NCBI GenBank assembly: GCA_905183005.1 | Contig: CAJJDO010000002.1 | Coordinates: forward strand, 720,656-784,655 | Source: Paramecium pentaurelia | Taxonomy: Eukaryota > Ciliophora > Oligohymenophorea > Peniculida > Parameciidae | DNA: 64,000 nucleotides | Direction of reading: 5' to 3' | In this document: one piece after another, positions 11,401 through 23,405 of the stretch | How positions within the stretch are numbered: the stretch's first letter is position 1 | Layout: each line of letters starts with the position of its first letter | Position numbers and translations under genes: made by a program | Notes under the pieces: model-generated | Database searches by the model: none | The model's input: the letters and a program-made list of their open reading frames with translations, nothing else | Told to the model about the DNA's origin: nothing

Positions 11401-14400
11401 TCTTTATTATTATAATTCTTCAATTTATTAATTTAATGTTTAATTAGTTTATTATAATTAACTTATTTATAATGCTTTTTAAGGATCAGTTTAAAATTGA
11501 ATTGAACTTGATGATGCAATTTATTTTGGAATCTATTCAGATAATGCTTCTTACAATTATTTTTACACTTATAATAATTAATCTTAAAGTTATAATTTAA
11601 TAGCCTTTAATTCATCATTTTCTTTTTATAGTTCATTTTAATCTTCTAATTATGTTTATAATAATTCATTTTATTTTTTCAAATCTTAAATAACTTCTGT
11701 TTAATTTCCTTCATCTTTTTATTAACTCTAAGGACCTACTTATTTCTAACTTGGGAATTATATAGGAATATCTTCTCCATGTTTATTTGCTAACTTTTGA
11801 TATTCTGTTTTCCAAAATTCAGCATTTTCTTATTCCAATTAATTTCTCAATTCTAATATTTATTATCTATTTTCCAAGTTTTAATTTTTTAATTCTTCAA
11901 TCTATTATTTTTATTAATCATTTTGTTATTGAACTATCTGATTTTATTCTAATAATAAATTTTTTTCTCTTTAAAGATTATCTTTCTCATCCTATAATTG
12001 CTATAATTAAGTTTCTTGTTCAATTATTTTTTTCTATGAACCTTATTACTGTTGTTCATTCTATTCTTATTTAATTAATAAGTCTTGTACAGCTTGTTGA
12101 GCTTATTCTAAATTGAGTTCTTTAATAGATTATTTATCTATAATTGCTTATTAGATATTTGGTCTATTATCTAGTAGCATTTAATGTTTATTTTTCCATA
12201 AATTAGCTTCCTCTTCTGCTTACTTTAATTTTAATTAAGCTTCTTCAAGTTTACCAATCATTTAAGGTAAATTTTATTCTATTTGATGTTATAATGTTTA
12301 GATTTCTTCTTCTTGCTAATGAATTAATTGTGTTTTTTATAAAATTTCTTCTTTTTATCCATTAGGAGTTACTGCTTATGATTATATTTCTAGTAATTCT
12401 TAATATTACTACTTTGATTTTTCTAGTTGTTTCTATAACAAATCAATTTATGCTTAAAGTTGTTATAGTTTTATACTAGCATTTTGTTAATTTTGTTCAT
12501 CATATAAATCCATAAGTTATTAATTTTTTTCAAGCAGTTGACTCTATAAAATGATTTACGATTATTGTAATTAATCTATTTGATTTTCTAAATTTCTTAA
12601 CTTTTACTATAATGATTGTTTTTCGGATATTAATGATACGATTTATTTTCCATCTGGTCCAGTACCCACTATATTTTCAAAATTTTTCAAATCTTCTTTT
12701 CTTTCTGCTTCTATATCAATAATCTATTTCTTTAATTGTTAATTTTCTTATTATAATTAGCTAATTTAAAGAGCTTTAGTTGGATCTAATTATAAATTAT
12801 TATCTGCTTTTTGTGGTAATTAACCTGAAAACAATTAATTCAATGTATTTTATGCATTTAATAGTTCATTTTATAATTAAAGTTTACTTTATTTTAGTTT
12901 TTCATTTTCTTATTAAATCTACTAGTAATCATTACCTTATTATTATAAAATTGTTAATTAAGATTATAAAGTATTTATTACTTCATTAGCATTCTTTTCA
13001 TCATCCTATGAAATTTTGCCTTATTAGGGAACCTAATTTGAAGGAGGCTGTCCCTCTTACTAATTTTATAATTTTTGATACTCTTATTTCCAAAAATCTC
13101 CATTTGTTTCTATTAGCTCATTTTTTAATTTCAAAATTTCTTCATCTTTTTACTGAATTAATAATCTTTGCTCATTCAAATCATGCTAAATTTAATTTAA
13201 TTACTATTCTGTTAATTATAATTGCTATTATAGCAAGTTATTCTATCTACCTAGATCAGATATTTCTTCTGACATTGATGTTTGATTAGTTTAAGATTAC
13301 TTTTAATCTAAAATCAATTATTTAATCTATTCCTCTTAACTTTTATTTTTTTCTTTTAATTCAGCCAAAACTTAATTTTCTTCTCTTTAATCAGGTACAT
13401 CTAATGGTTTTTGACTTAGCAAATTTTAGTATCTATCATTCAAAAGTTAAGCTTCATTTTAAGAATCAGCATACTTTTGTTAAAATTCTTTTAGTTGTCC
13501 TTATAATTATGGAATTTAAGTTTCTATTTCTTATTACTTTTCTAAAAGAAGTTGTTCTAATTCATGGATTTATTTTGCATTTTAAAGAAGCTTTTCTTTT
13601 TGGCCATTTGGAGTTAAATTTTAAGATTGAATTTCTAAGAGTTCTTAATATTGTTGTTTTGTTTTATTCAGTTAAGTTTTTAGTTATTCTATTTCCTTCT
13701 AATTTTCTATTATAATAAGTTTTTATTCATCCTGAGGCAATGTCTAATGTAATTCAATTATTTATTTATTTTTTTCAGCCAATTATTCTTATAAATATAT
13801 GGATTCTTGCTATACTTTATCAAGCTAGTTTTATAATTATCTAATTTCTGATTAAAGATCTTATTTTTAGCGATATAAATCTACAATCTATTTTTCATTA
13901 ACTCCATTACCAATCATATTCTAAAATTATTTCAAATCTTCTTTCTTTTGATCTTCTATTTGAGTGATTNAACTCTAAGGACCTACTTATTTCTAACTTG
14001 GGAATTATATAGGAATATCTTCTCCATGTTTATTTGCTAACTTTTGATATTCTGTTTTCCAAAATTCAGCATTTTCTTATTCCAATTAATTTCTCAATTC
14101 TAATATTTATTATCTATTTTCCAAGTTTTAATTTTTTAATTCTTCAATCTATTATTTTTATTAATCATTTTGTTATTGAACTATCTGATTTTATTCTAAT
14201 AATAAATTTTTTTCTCTTTAAAGATTATCTTTCTCATCCTATAATTGCTATAATTAAGTTTCTTGTTCAATTATTTTTTTCTATGAACCTTATTACTGTT
14301 GTTCATTCTATTCTTATTTAATTAATAAGTCTTGTACAGCTTGTTGAGCTTATTCTAAATTGAGTTCTTTAATAGATTATTTATCTATAATTGCTTATTA

Positions 14401-17400
14401 GATATTTGGTCTATTATCTAGTAGCATTTAATGTTTATTTTTCCATAAATTAGCTTCCTCTTCTGCTTACTTTAATTTTAATTAAGCTTCTTCAAGTTTA
14501 CCAATCATTTAAGGTAAATTTTATTCTATTTGATGTTATAATGTTTAGATTTCTTCTTCTTGCTAATGAATTAATTGTGTTTTTTATAAAATTTCTTCTT
14601 TTTATCCATTAGGAGTTACTGCTTATGATTATATTTCTAGTAATTCTTAATATTACTACTTTGATTTTTCTAGTTGTTTCTATAACAAATCAATTTATGC
14701 TTAAAGTTGTTATAGTTTTATACTAGCATTTTGTTAATTTTGTTCATCATATAAATCCATAAGTTATTAATTTTTTTCAAGCAGTTGACTCTATAAAATG
14801 ATTTACGATTATTGTAATTAATCTATTTGATTTTCTAAATTTCTTAACTTTTACTATAATGATTGTTTTTCGGATATTAATGATACGATTTATTTTCCAT
14901 CTGGTCCAGTACCCACTATATTTTCAAAATTTTTCAAATCTTCTTTTCTTTCTGCTTCTATATCAATAATCTATTTCTTTAATTGTTAATTTTCTTATTA
15001 TAATTAGCTAATTTAAAGAGCTTTAGTTGGATCTAATTATAAATTATTATCTGCTTTTTGTGGTAATTAACCTGAAAACAATTAATTCAATGTATTTTAT
15101 GCATTTAATAGTTCATTTTATAATTAAAGTTTACTTTATTTTAGTTTTTCATTTTCTTATTAAATCTACTAGTAATCATTACCTTATTATTATAAAATTG
15201 TTAATTAAGATTATAAAGTATTTATTACTTCATTAGCATTCTTTTCATCATCCTATGAAATTTTGCCTTATTAGGGAACCTAATTTGAAGGAGGCTGTCC
15301 CTCTTACTAATTTTATAATTTTTGATACTCTTATTTCCAAAAATCTCCATTTGTTTCTATTAGCTCATTTTTTAATTTCAAAATTTCTTCATCTTTTTAC
15401 TGAATTAATAATCTTTGCTCATTCAAATCATGCTAAATTTAATTTAATTACTATTCTGTTAATTATAATTGCTATTATAGCAAGTTATTCTATCTACCTA
15501 GATCAGATATTTCTTCTGACATTGATGTTTGATTAGTTTAAGATTACTTTTAATCTAAAATCAATTATTTAATCTATTCCTCTTAACTTTTATTTTTTTC
15601 TTTTAATTCAGCCAAAACTTAATTTTCTTCTCTTTAATCAGGTACATCTAATGGTTTTTGACTTAGCAAATTTTAGTATCTATCATTCAAAAGTTAAGCT
15701 TCATTTTAAGAATCAGCATACTTTTGTTAAAATTCTTTTAGTTGTCCTTATAATTATGGAATTTAAGTTTCTATTTCTTATTACTTTTCTAAAAGAAGTT
15801 GTTCTAATTCATGGATTTATTTTGCATTTTAAAGAAGCTTTTCTTTTTGGCCATTTGGAGTTAAATTTTAAGATTGAATTTCTAAGAGTTCTTAATATTG
15901 TTGTTTTGTTTTATTCAGTTAAGTTTTTAGTTATTCTATTTCCTTCTAATTTTCTATTATAATAAGTTTTTATTCATCCTGAGGCAATGTCTAATGTAAT
16001 TCAATTATTTATTTATTTTTTTCAGCCAATTATTCTTATAAATATATGGATTCTTGCTATACTTTATCAAGCTAGTTTTATAATTATCTAATTTCTGATT
16101 AAAGATCTTATTTTTAGCGATATAAATCTACAATCTATTTTTCATTAACTCCATTACCAATCATATTCTAAAATTATTTCAAATCTTCTTTCTTTTGATC
16201 TTCTATTTGAGTGATTTAATTTTTCAACTATTAATTTTCTTAAGTAAGTTAACTTATTTTTAAATTTTTTTCAGGATCTGTCTAAAATTTTAAATTTTAA
16301 TTTTCAACATTTTCTGTCTATATTTTATTATCTTATAATTTATTGATTTAGCTTTATTTTTCAAGTACTTAATTCTAAAGCTCAAGCTTTTGTTTTCTTA
16401 AGTCTTCATTTTCTTATTTGTAATTCGATATAGAATCAAGTTCTCTTTAGTTTTACTCCTTCTCAAAATTTAACTTTTAAATTAAATCCTTTAAAGCTTC
16501 TACATTTTCTGTTTGACTTTATGCTTAATCTTGCTTTTCTTATCCTTACTATTGTTCTTAGAGTTAATCCTTAACCTTTTGAGCATCTACTTATTAATTA
16601 TTACCTATTAATTCACTTTAATTATCTTTGTAATTTTTTATTTCTAATTTTAGATTTTCTTCTTTTTTTTTGAAATCTGTTATCTAATTTTACAAGTCTT
16701 TCACTTATTCTTATAAAATATTTTATAATTATTCAGCTAAATTTTTTTCTCTTTACAAACTATCTATTTCATCCTTTGCCTATTATAACTTTTGTAATTC
16801 TTAAGCAGATTATTTCTTTTCTGATTCTAAATTTTACAAAGCATTTTGAAGTTCTTAATTTTATTATTTTAATTATTATGCTTCAACTTAGGAAATTTCT
16901 AATTTATCATCATTTTGTTAATTTTCTGGTTGTTTCTTAGCCAGTAAATCTTAATATCTTTTTGCTTATAATTAAGCATCATTTTAAGCAGCTAATAATT
17001 CTTATTGAACTTAAGTTAATTATCCTTGTAATTTAGGAAGTTCTTTTTCTAATTCTGATTGAAGATTTACTATCTAATCCTATTAATCATGGATAGTAGT
17101 TTGCTATTATAAGACTTTTTCTTTCAAACCATTTGGAGTTATATTTTATTAAGCAGTTTCTAACAATTCTTAATATTGTTATTTAGCTTGTTATAATTAT
17201 TTTTATAATTAATTAATTAGATCAGTCTATTACTCATCTTATGAAATATTTGCCTATTATTAATTCTATGCATCATATGATTATAATTCTTTTGTTTTAC
17301 TTAATAAATCTGCTTATAACAAAATTTATTTTTATTAAAGTTGATCAATTTGATTTTATAAATCTCTAATTTATTTTTGTAAATCCTGCTTATCTTTCAT

Positions 17401-19547
17401 TAAAGCTACAACTTTTTATTCTTATACACCATTACCAATCATATCTTAGAATTCTTTTAAGTCAGTTTATCTTTATAATTCAACATCTTTAATTTAAGTT
17501 TTTAATTTTTAATTTTCTTACTCTAACTAACTTATTTTTAATATTTTTTCAGAATCTGTTTACATTCCCTATTAATTAATTGGGTTTTAAATTTAAACTC
17601 TTTATTAAGAATTCATATTATTTAATTCATCTTAAATCTTTATAATTTTTTCTTATAATTCAATATTTTTATTTTTCAAAATGTCAATTTCATTTTATTG
17701 TTAATCCTATTATTTATTTTTTTCAATAAGAATAGGTTCACATAATTAAATTTTTAAGTTTTCAATTGGTTATTAAGGTAAACTTTCATCTTATTTTTAT
17801 AACTAATTTTTCAATTTTATCTTTTCTTCATCATTAACTTATAACTATTTTATTAAATCTTATATTTATTTTTCTTATTCTTTATTTTATTAATCTAACT
17901 ACTATTGCATTATTTCTAAGTTTTAGCATTTTTTTTCTTATTGGGATTGCTATTCTATTGATTTTATTGCTTAATCATGCAACTTTTCTTATTCAAAATC
18001 AACTTATTTTTATAGTTTTTAAATTTCTTGTTTAAGTAAAAGAATTTCAGAAAACAATTCTTAATTCTTTTTAATTTCTTTCAATAATTTTTATTCAATG
18101 CTTTCTGGTGATAAATTTTAATTGTTTTTTTCAATTTCCTCTTCAAATTTTTATTTCCAATATTAAATTTACTCTTAAAAACTTAATTTTTCTTATTCTA
18201 ATTAATATAATCTGTCTTAATTATCTCTAAACTAGCTTAAAGCATTTTAAAATTCGTCTTTTGATTATTATGGGAATGAATCTGCTATTCCTGGTCTTTA
18301 TTAAGTTTAAATTGAATCAGATATATTAGGATGAATTATAGAAACCCTTTGGGGAACACTTATATTTGTATTATAAGTGTGATGTCTAGTTGGAGATACT
18401 CTAATTGGACTTATGTATTTTATTGGTGTCAATACTCTAATACTTCCATTAGACCTTTCAACTGAATATCGAACAGGTGATCCTCTTAATTTATTATTAT
18501 TTCCAATCAATTTCAAATCTTCATTCTTTAATCTAACTAATGAATTTAATAAAGAAATTTATTTAATAATTGTTGGTACATTATGAGGATCAAGTTAGAG
18601 ATGTTCAATATGTGTCATAATTTTTGAAAATACCTCTTCAGATGATAATGATGGAGACTATGATCTTGCCTATAAAGGACTTTAATTGTTTAAGATTCTT
18701 CTTACTGCTTTTGGTGTTTCATATCTTTTCAAAGCTTCAATATCTTGATTTAATGAAGTCAAATATATTTATATTTACTAGATTTCAACTTCATAATCAT
18801 CTTAATCTTTATCCAATTTTTATAAAAGATTATTATGAGAATTTATCAATTCTGCTAACATTGTTAAAGCATTAGCATATTTGTTTTAAATTAAATTACC
18901 ATTTCTATATTATGAAATTCCATTTTAAAGATTGCTTAAGGCATTTTATAAATGTTCAGGTAATTGTTCATTCTTTGAAAAAGATGGTTATTCAACCTTT
19001 TTTATTGAAGTACCTTCTTATTTGTTTTCTAATTGATTTAGACTAAGTAAATATGATAATTTTGATTCTAATAATTTATTTTCTTCTTATAATTTTCTTA
19101 TCTCTTCTAATTTATTTGATTGATCCTAAGATAACATATTTTTATACTTTATTTTAGTTTTCCTATTGGCTTGCTTATCTTAAAAAAGAATTTAATTTCT
19201 CCCTTGCTAATTTTTCTTTCTATTGTAATTCATTTATTTCTTATTTCTAACTTTATACTTCAAGAAGCAAAACTTATTCCCTCTCCTAATGTTATTATCT
19301 TTATTTAATCAAATTTTTACATTGTATTTTTCATAGCATTTCTTTTTCTATCCAACTCAAGTAATACACAATTTAATCTTTAAATTTCAAATCCCATTAA
19401 GACTTTTTCCATTTTCATACTAATTAAACTGTCAGAAAGAGCTTGCTACTAAGGTGCTTAAGGAACAACTTAAATAATTGGTGAAACTGCTCTTTAAGGA
19501 GAGCGCATTTAAAATGGCTACGGATTTTAGATTGATCTTCCTCTCAT
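5473..19547 (-). CDS. Giant coiled-coil protein, about 3,121 aa after collapsing artefactual duplications
   Basis: ATG at 19545-19547, TGA at 5473-5475, minus strand. Three short introns are needed: 19299-19320, 19126-19147 and 7571-7593 (22, 22 and 23 nt). The N-terminus is Pro/Gln-rich, followed by short coiled coils and a Ser/Arg/Pro-rich linker near 18.3-18.5 kb (residues such as SPVRYSVERSNGSIRVLTP). The remainder is almost continuous Gln/Glu/Lys/Leu heptads. A recurrent core QYQELLE...TPNG...EK...IH appears four times at spacings of 433, 415 and 426 codons. Two duplications around Ns at 10927 and 13970 inflate the span. Reading straight through 10927 breaks the frame, while collapsing both gives an intact frame of 3,122 codons. 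It resembles ciliate basal-body or cytoskeletal scaffold proteins, but no family is assigned. Confidence 0.8.
8533..13321. repeat. 2,394-bp near-exact tandem copy around N 10927
   Basis: Bases 8533-10926 recur at 10928-13321 (offset 2395). One difference was noticed: A at 8910 versus T at 11305. The copies abut at a single N. The offset is not a multiple of three, so the literal sequence would frameshift the giant coiled-coil gene, whereas collapsing it keeps the frame. Confidence 0.9.
11724..16216. repeat. 2,246-bp near-exact tandem copy around N 13970
   Basis: Bases 11724-13969 recur at 13971-16216 (offset 2247), again with the junction at a single N. Part of this segment also belongs to the previous duplication, so some sequence appears three times (for example around 9392, 11787 and 14034). 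Confidence 0.9.
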
Positions 19548-19817
19548 TTCAAAATTCAAATTTATTTTATATTAATATCTGATCGTTATTATTGCAACAA
19601 AACCAAAAACTAGGAATAACACTAATACATTGTAGAATTAACCACTGCATTCTTTGACCTTCTAGCTATTTGATTTATGTAAGATTTATGCTTTAAACAT
19701 ATAATAATTTAACACTTAAACTCATATTAATTCAACTTGCTAGTAATGGGAATTTCGAATCCAATCTCACTTAAACTTCTCCATTAAAAATAAATAATGT
19801 TCGGTAAAATTTTCATG

Positions 19818-20352
19818 TCAAATTGTTAAATGCTTCTCTCCACATCTAACACCATTTCGATAAAATGATAAAGTTCCTATACCATTTCTAAATTCAAATA
19901 GATCACGTATTGTATCATTATATTAAGCTTAGAATCCATAATATGTTATCTACCCAAAAGCTCCAAATTTTCTTACGCATAAACAAATATAATCATAAAA
20001 ATGTCCAGTCGTATTTGGTTAAATATATAAGTCAATCACTTTTCTAATTTATTAATGCTCAAACTTTTACCTTGCTATTCCTATAAAGACTTCTTCCTCC
20101 TCTACATACTTTTCAATCTTAATTCCCCAATAATGCCTTCAAGATTTTAATGCTAGTGTTCCAAGAACAGTAAAATAATCCTATTTTATTTGTAGTCAAA
20201 TTATTATTTGATAAAATAATAATACTTTACCCTTTCTTAATTGGATTCCATGTGATAGTCATTTTGGCTTAAAACAAGAGTTAGGAAAAGTATTTTAGAC
20301 CTAGTTCTGATATCTTAATTTAAGTATCTTTTAATTCTTTGAGTTCAATCAT
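19818..20352 (-). pseudogene. Broken SPRY/B30.2-domain gene
   Basis: The reading starts at an ATG at 20350-20352 and ends at TGA 19818-19820. Successive pieces match a SPRY domain: WNPIKKG, then SIIILSNNNLTTNK, then TVLGTLALKS, RHYWGIKIE, VFIGIAR, GHFYDYICL and FYRNGVRCG. Two defects interrupt it. A one-base frame slip lies near 20175 (run of four A on the + strand) between NNNLTTNK and TVLGT. An in-frame TGA near 20133 sits where glycine normally precedes RHYW (GGA to TGA). No short GTA...AG intron removes either. A relic is most likely; two sequencing errors or an unusual intron are alternatives. Confidence 0.55.
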
Positions 20353-20697
20353 AGAATGAATAAGTTTAATATTATAAAATATTTTTAATTTTAACCAATT
20401 CCATCAATTATAAATGACTTTACTTGTTCCACTGAATAAGTAATTGGAACAATTGCTAAATAGTAATCTCTTTAATCAAAAAAATTCTTAATTAATAGAA
20501 ATATCACATTATTGATATTTATACCATTTTTTTTTAATCTTGACATTTTTTAAATCAAACATTATTCATTTCTCTTCATTAGAATAAGGATATTAATATT
20601 TTTTCTCTAATTTCTTTGCTAAAACTAAGATTCTTTTAAATCACAAGTTAATCTTTTAATGGTAAAAGATTCTTTGTCATAGAAATTTATTTTTCAA
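20353..20697. other. Spacer with a short coding-like patch
   Basis: On the minus strand a stretch near 20380-20490 reads plausibly (DYYLAIVPITYSVEQVKSF) but no splice joins it to the SPRY relic below. It may be a decayed 5' exon of that gene. Otherwise A+T-rich and featureless. Confidence 0.3.
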
Positions 20698-20960
20698 ATG
20701 AGGGCTATTGAGAAGATTAACTACTGGCGATTTAAGGAGGTGGAAAATTTGGTTATAAATAAAGCACCTCTTATTAGAGAGCATTAAACTTAGATGGTTA
20801 AATATAAGGTTGGTTTTGCTTTTCCTATTAATTATCTTGTTATTACTCTAATTAATTTTCATTTTTTTTTTTAAATATATATAGGTCCTTCAGGAAGTTT
20901 AAGTACTTATCTTAATCCTGCGATAGTGTTCACTATAATTTTTTCTGTAATTTAGAATGA
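20698..20960 (+). pseudogene. Aquaporin (MIP)-like fragment
   Basis: From the ATG at 20698 the translation includes KVGFAFPINYLVITLI, then GPSGSL, then YLNPAIVFTIIF. Together these resemble the first half of an MIP channel, where a membrane helix is followed by the SGxxxNPA pore motif. The second NPA half is absent: downstream sequence stays open under the ciliate code but reads as noise and then runs over the opposite-strand RING gene. A T-rich run sits between helix and NPA, where an intron would be expected. Probably a truncated relic; this is a weak call. Confidence 0.35.
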
Positions 20961-21292
20961 AATTTATGATAAATAATATGAAAGTTAAATAGACAATTTT
21001 GAAAGTAATTTTTCTAAAATTTTCTTTCTAATCTATTTTTATATCTCTTAACCCCAATATTCCATATTTCAACAGTATAAAATAGTGTACTGCCAAAGAT
21101 CAATTAATTTAAAAAGAATTATTAATTTATAGAAATTTTCAGAATAACAAAAAGAAATTTAAAGTTTGTATGCCAATAACTCAAATAAAAACATTTTTAA
21201 CTTAAATTTGAATTTGAAAATAACAATTAAATTTGAGTTAAATAATTAGATGTAATATAGGTATAAAATAAAATAATGCTTGGTATAAGATT
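20961..21292. other. Spacer, nothing recognised
   Basis: A+T-rich sequence between the aquaporin-like fragment and the 3' end of the RING gene. No coding frame was supported. Confidence 0.4.
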
Positions 21293-21893
21293 TCATTAAT
21301 TCTAACAACTATTACATAATTCTAAAATTCTCTCATCATCTTAAATACAATAATCATGTCCAATTAGATTTCTACATAATAAACAAAAGATCATTTAATC
21401 ATCATTTTCATTACACAGACAAACTTAACAAACTTCAGAAAATGTGGCACTTACTATACTTTATGAAGGTGTGTTTAAAAAGCTTTCCTAAAATATGCTT
21501 TCATCTTGCTAAGAACTGCTTTCTTATGTATTTTTTTCTAAGAAATTTTCAGATCTTTTTATCCACACCAAAACTCCATCTTAATTAATATAAATATCAT
21601 ACTAAAGATTATAAAAATAATACATATTAAAATGGTTATCTACATAAGGGGCACTATAATTTCTTGGTCACCTTCATAAATTAATCAAAACATATTTAAC
21701 AAAAAAGATGGTTACATTAAAGTTAGGATAAAGGGGAAGTTAATTATTCTAAGCAAATTGGACATAATTGCTTATTAGGAGAGGATTTTTTTTATGATGA
21801 GGAGTTCTAATTTCCTAAAAGTTAGAAATTAGAAAATTAATCCTCTAATTCTTCATCTTCTATAATTTTCCTATTCCTTCTTTAATTATGCAT
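21293..21893 (-). CDS. RING-HC plus PHD-like zinc-binding protein, about 192 aa
   Basis: ATG 21891-21893, one 22-nt intron at 21602-21623, TGA 21293-21295. After an acidic N-terminus, a full C3HC4 RING is visible: CPICLEQL, then C-N-H-LFCQIC, then CPLC, with usual spacing. A linker rich in Ser/Gln/Glu follows. The C-terminus has a second zinc-binding module, CQVCLC...FCLLC...H-DYC...CNSC, spaced like a C4HC3 PHD finger. RING-HC domains recruit E2 enzymes, so a ubiquitin ligase is the likely activity; PHD-type fingers often read histone tails. The small size and the placement of PHD at the extreme C-terminus are unusual. The fold assignment of the second module is inferred from spacing only. 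Confidence 0.72.
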
Positions 21894-22297
21894 ATAAAAT
21901 TATGATTATAAATATTAAGTTCTTCAATTTTAAATATCTTCACAATACATATTGTCTATTAAAAAGAATTTTACAGACTTTTTATATTATTAAAAATGAT
22001 CAAAAATTTTATAGTTTTTTGCATTAAGGAAAATTAATCATTATTTTTATCAAAATGTGAGATGTATCATAGCTCTGTGGAGAATTAGCCTTCAAAATAA
22101 TTTTTAAGGCCTCTTATCCATTTTTACTAGATTTTTTGATTAAATATTTAAATCACAACACCCAATAAAAAAAAAGTTGATTATATATTTACTCTGAGAA
22201 AAATGATTGCTTTATTAAATGTGTAATTAATTAAATTTAAATATGTTTGGGTGTTGCCAGGTTAAACATATTTTTATAATAAAATTTATTAGTTTCA
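21894..22297. other. Spacer, nothing recognised
   Basis: A+T-rich sequence upstream of the RING gene, expected to contain its promoter. No motif stands out. Confidence 0.4.
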
Positions 22298-22680
22298 TCA
22301 AAATTTAGTAGAATTTCCATAGTTATTTAATTTGTGATTTATTCCATATATTTGAAATATTTATGTTTAATCTTCTTTCCTGTAAATTTGATAATAAAAA
22401 TCTTTTATTGTCAGTTTTGCTTAAGCAGGTGTACAATTAGTCATTATTAATAAAAACTTTTGGTCTGAGTTCCAAGGATAAGGAAGGTACAATCCCTTTC
22501 TTGGTGGAGAGAGGAAAGATGGGTTTTTTTCTTTGACTGTTCCTTTATGATCCGTTTTCAATTTTTTGATTAAAGAATTACTTTTAGTCAAAAAAATTCT
22601 AAGATTAAGAACTTCAAACGATAATATATTTTATATGCTTATAAAATCAAAATTTATTTAAATTTAGACTCACGAAAATC
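22298..22680 (-). CDS. Hypothetical protein fragment, 5' end unresolved
   Basis: A minus-strand frame ends at TGA 22298-22300 and reads convincingly upstream: KLKTDHKGTVKEKNPSFLSP, PRKGLYLPYPWNSDQKFL and AKLTIKDFYYQIYRKEDQTQ. Local G+C is slightly raised near 22440-22560. No in-frame ATG was found; the frame closes upstream near 22670 and a further exon is probably required. No domain was recognised. A second minus-strand frame is also open here, so the coding call is moderate. Confidence 0.4.
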
Positions 22681-22689
22681 TATCCATCG

Positions 22690-23405
22690 TAAGACGAAAT
22701 TTTATAAATTTTTTTTTATAGGAAATTAATGATATTTCTTTAGTTTTAGTAAAAATTAGACTATTATCAGATTTTTATTGTTAATAGCATTATATTGAGC
22801 TAAAAACTTATTTTTCAACTACTAGTCCGAAAATGGTTATTAAATAGTGTCACGAAATAAACCACTCTTGATTTTGGAATAAAAATGCTAAAATAATCTT
22901 TCAGGTTAAATAAAAAGAAATTTGCTATCATAATTATTTTTATTCTAAAAATAAGAAAAGTAATTTAACTTAACAATAATTAACCATCTTAGATAAATAG
23001 AAATGAAATTTAAATCTCAATTTGAAAGTAGTTATTTAGTTTCAATGATTTTACTTTTCACTAAATTGAATTAAGTATATATAAAGATTGAAAATGCATC
23101 TTTAAATGTTAGAAAATTTATACTCAAAATAATCCAAATATTACTACTTTAAGGATCATAAATGAATAATAAAAAATAAATTGAATGAGAATAAATAATG
23201 CTGATTTTAAAATAGTGAAATATTTATGATGTGATAAAATTAAATCTCTAAAAATTTATCAATCATAAAATAATTGTTTATTTAATTGTCTTTTGATTTA
23301 TTAAAGAAAGTATCATCAAGCTTGTTATCTAATAAATTGAATTAAATATTTTAGGAAAGTTTCTAAGATAAGTGATTATCTTTCGAAATATAAAACTATA
23401 TAAAA
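22690..23405. other. Long A+T-rich spacer
   Basis: Both strands were read with the ciliate code; no frame longer than a few dozen residues looked protein-like and no structural RNA was recognised. Confidence 0.4.

Larger units (their letters stand above)
8533..17300 (-). repeat. Four diverged internal coiled-coil units, about 415-433 codons each
   Basis: The Pro-Asn-Gly triplet of the conserved core lies at plus-strand positions 8664, 9963, 13603 and 17128. After removing the two artefactual duplications the spacings are 1299, 1245 and 1278 bp, all multiples of three. Each core reads QYQELLE, a few residues, (N/V)(L/I)TPNG, then (E/K)E and IH. Unlike the N-flanking copies, these units are diverged and therefore genuinely repeated in the protein. 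Confidence 0.75.

Noticed and set aside
8533..16216. A real triplication expanding the coiled-coil gene
   Set aside because: Near-exact identity of the copies, single Ns at each junction, and restoration of the frame only on collapse point to assembly overlap.
21560..21760. Minus-strand frame with two TGA codons at positions where Trp reads well (L-W-R-W-P), suggesting UGA reassignment
   Set aside because: A different frame reveals a perfect C3HC4 RING joined by a normal 22-nt intron, so the TGA codons are simply out of frame.
22440..22560. Possible snRNA or RNase P RNA
   Set aside because: No U1-U6, telomerase or RNase P core motifs could be matched, and open protein-like frames cover the same bases.
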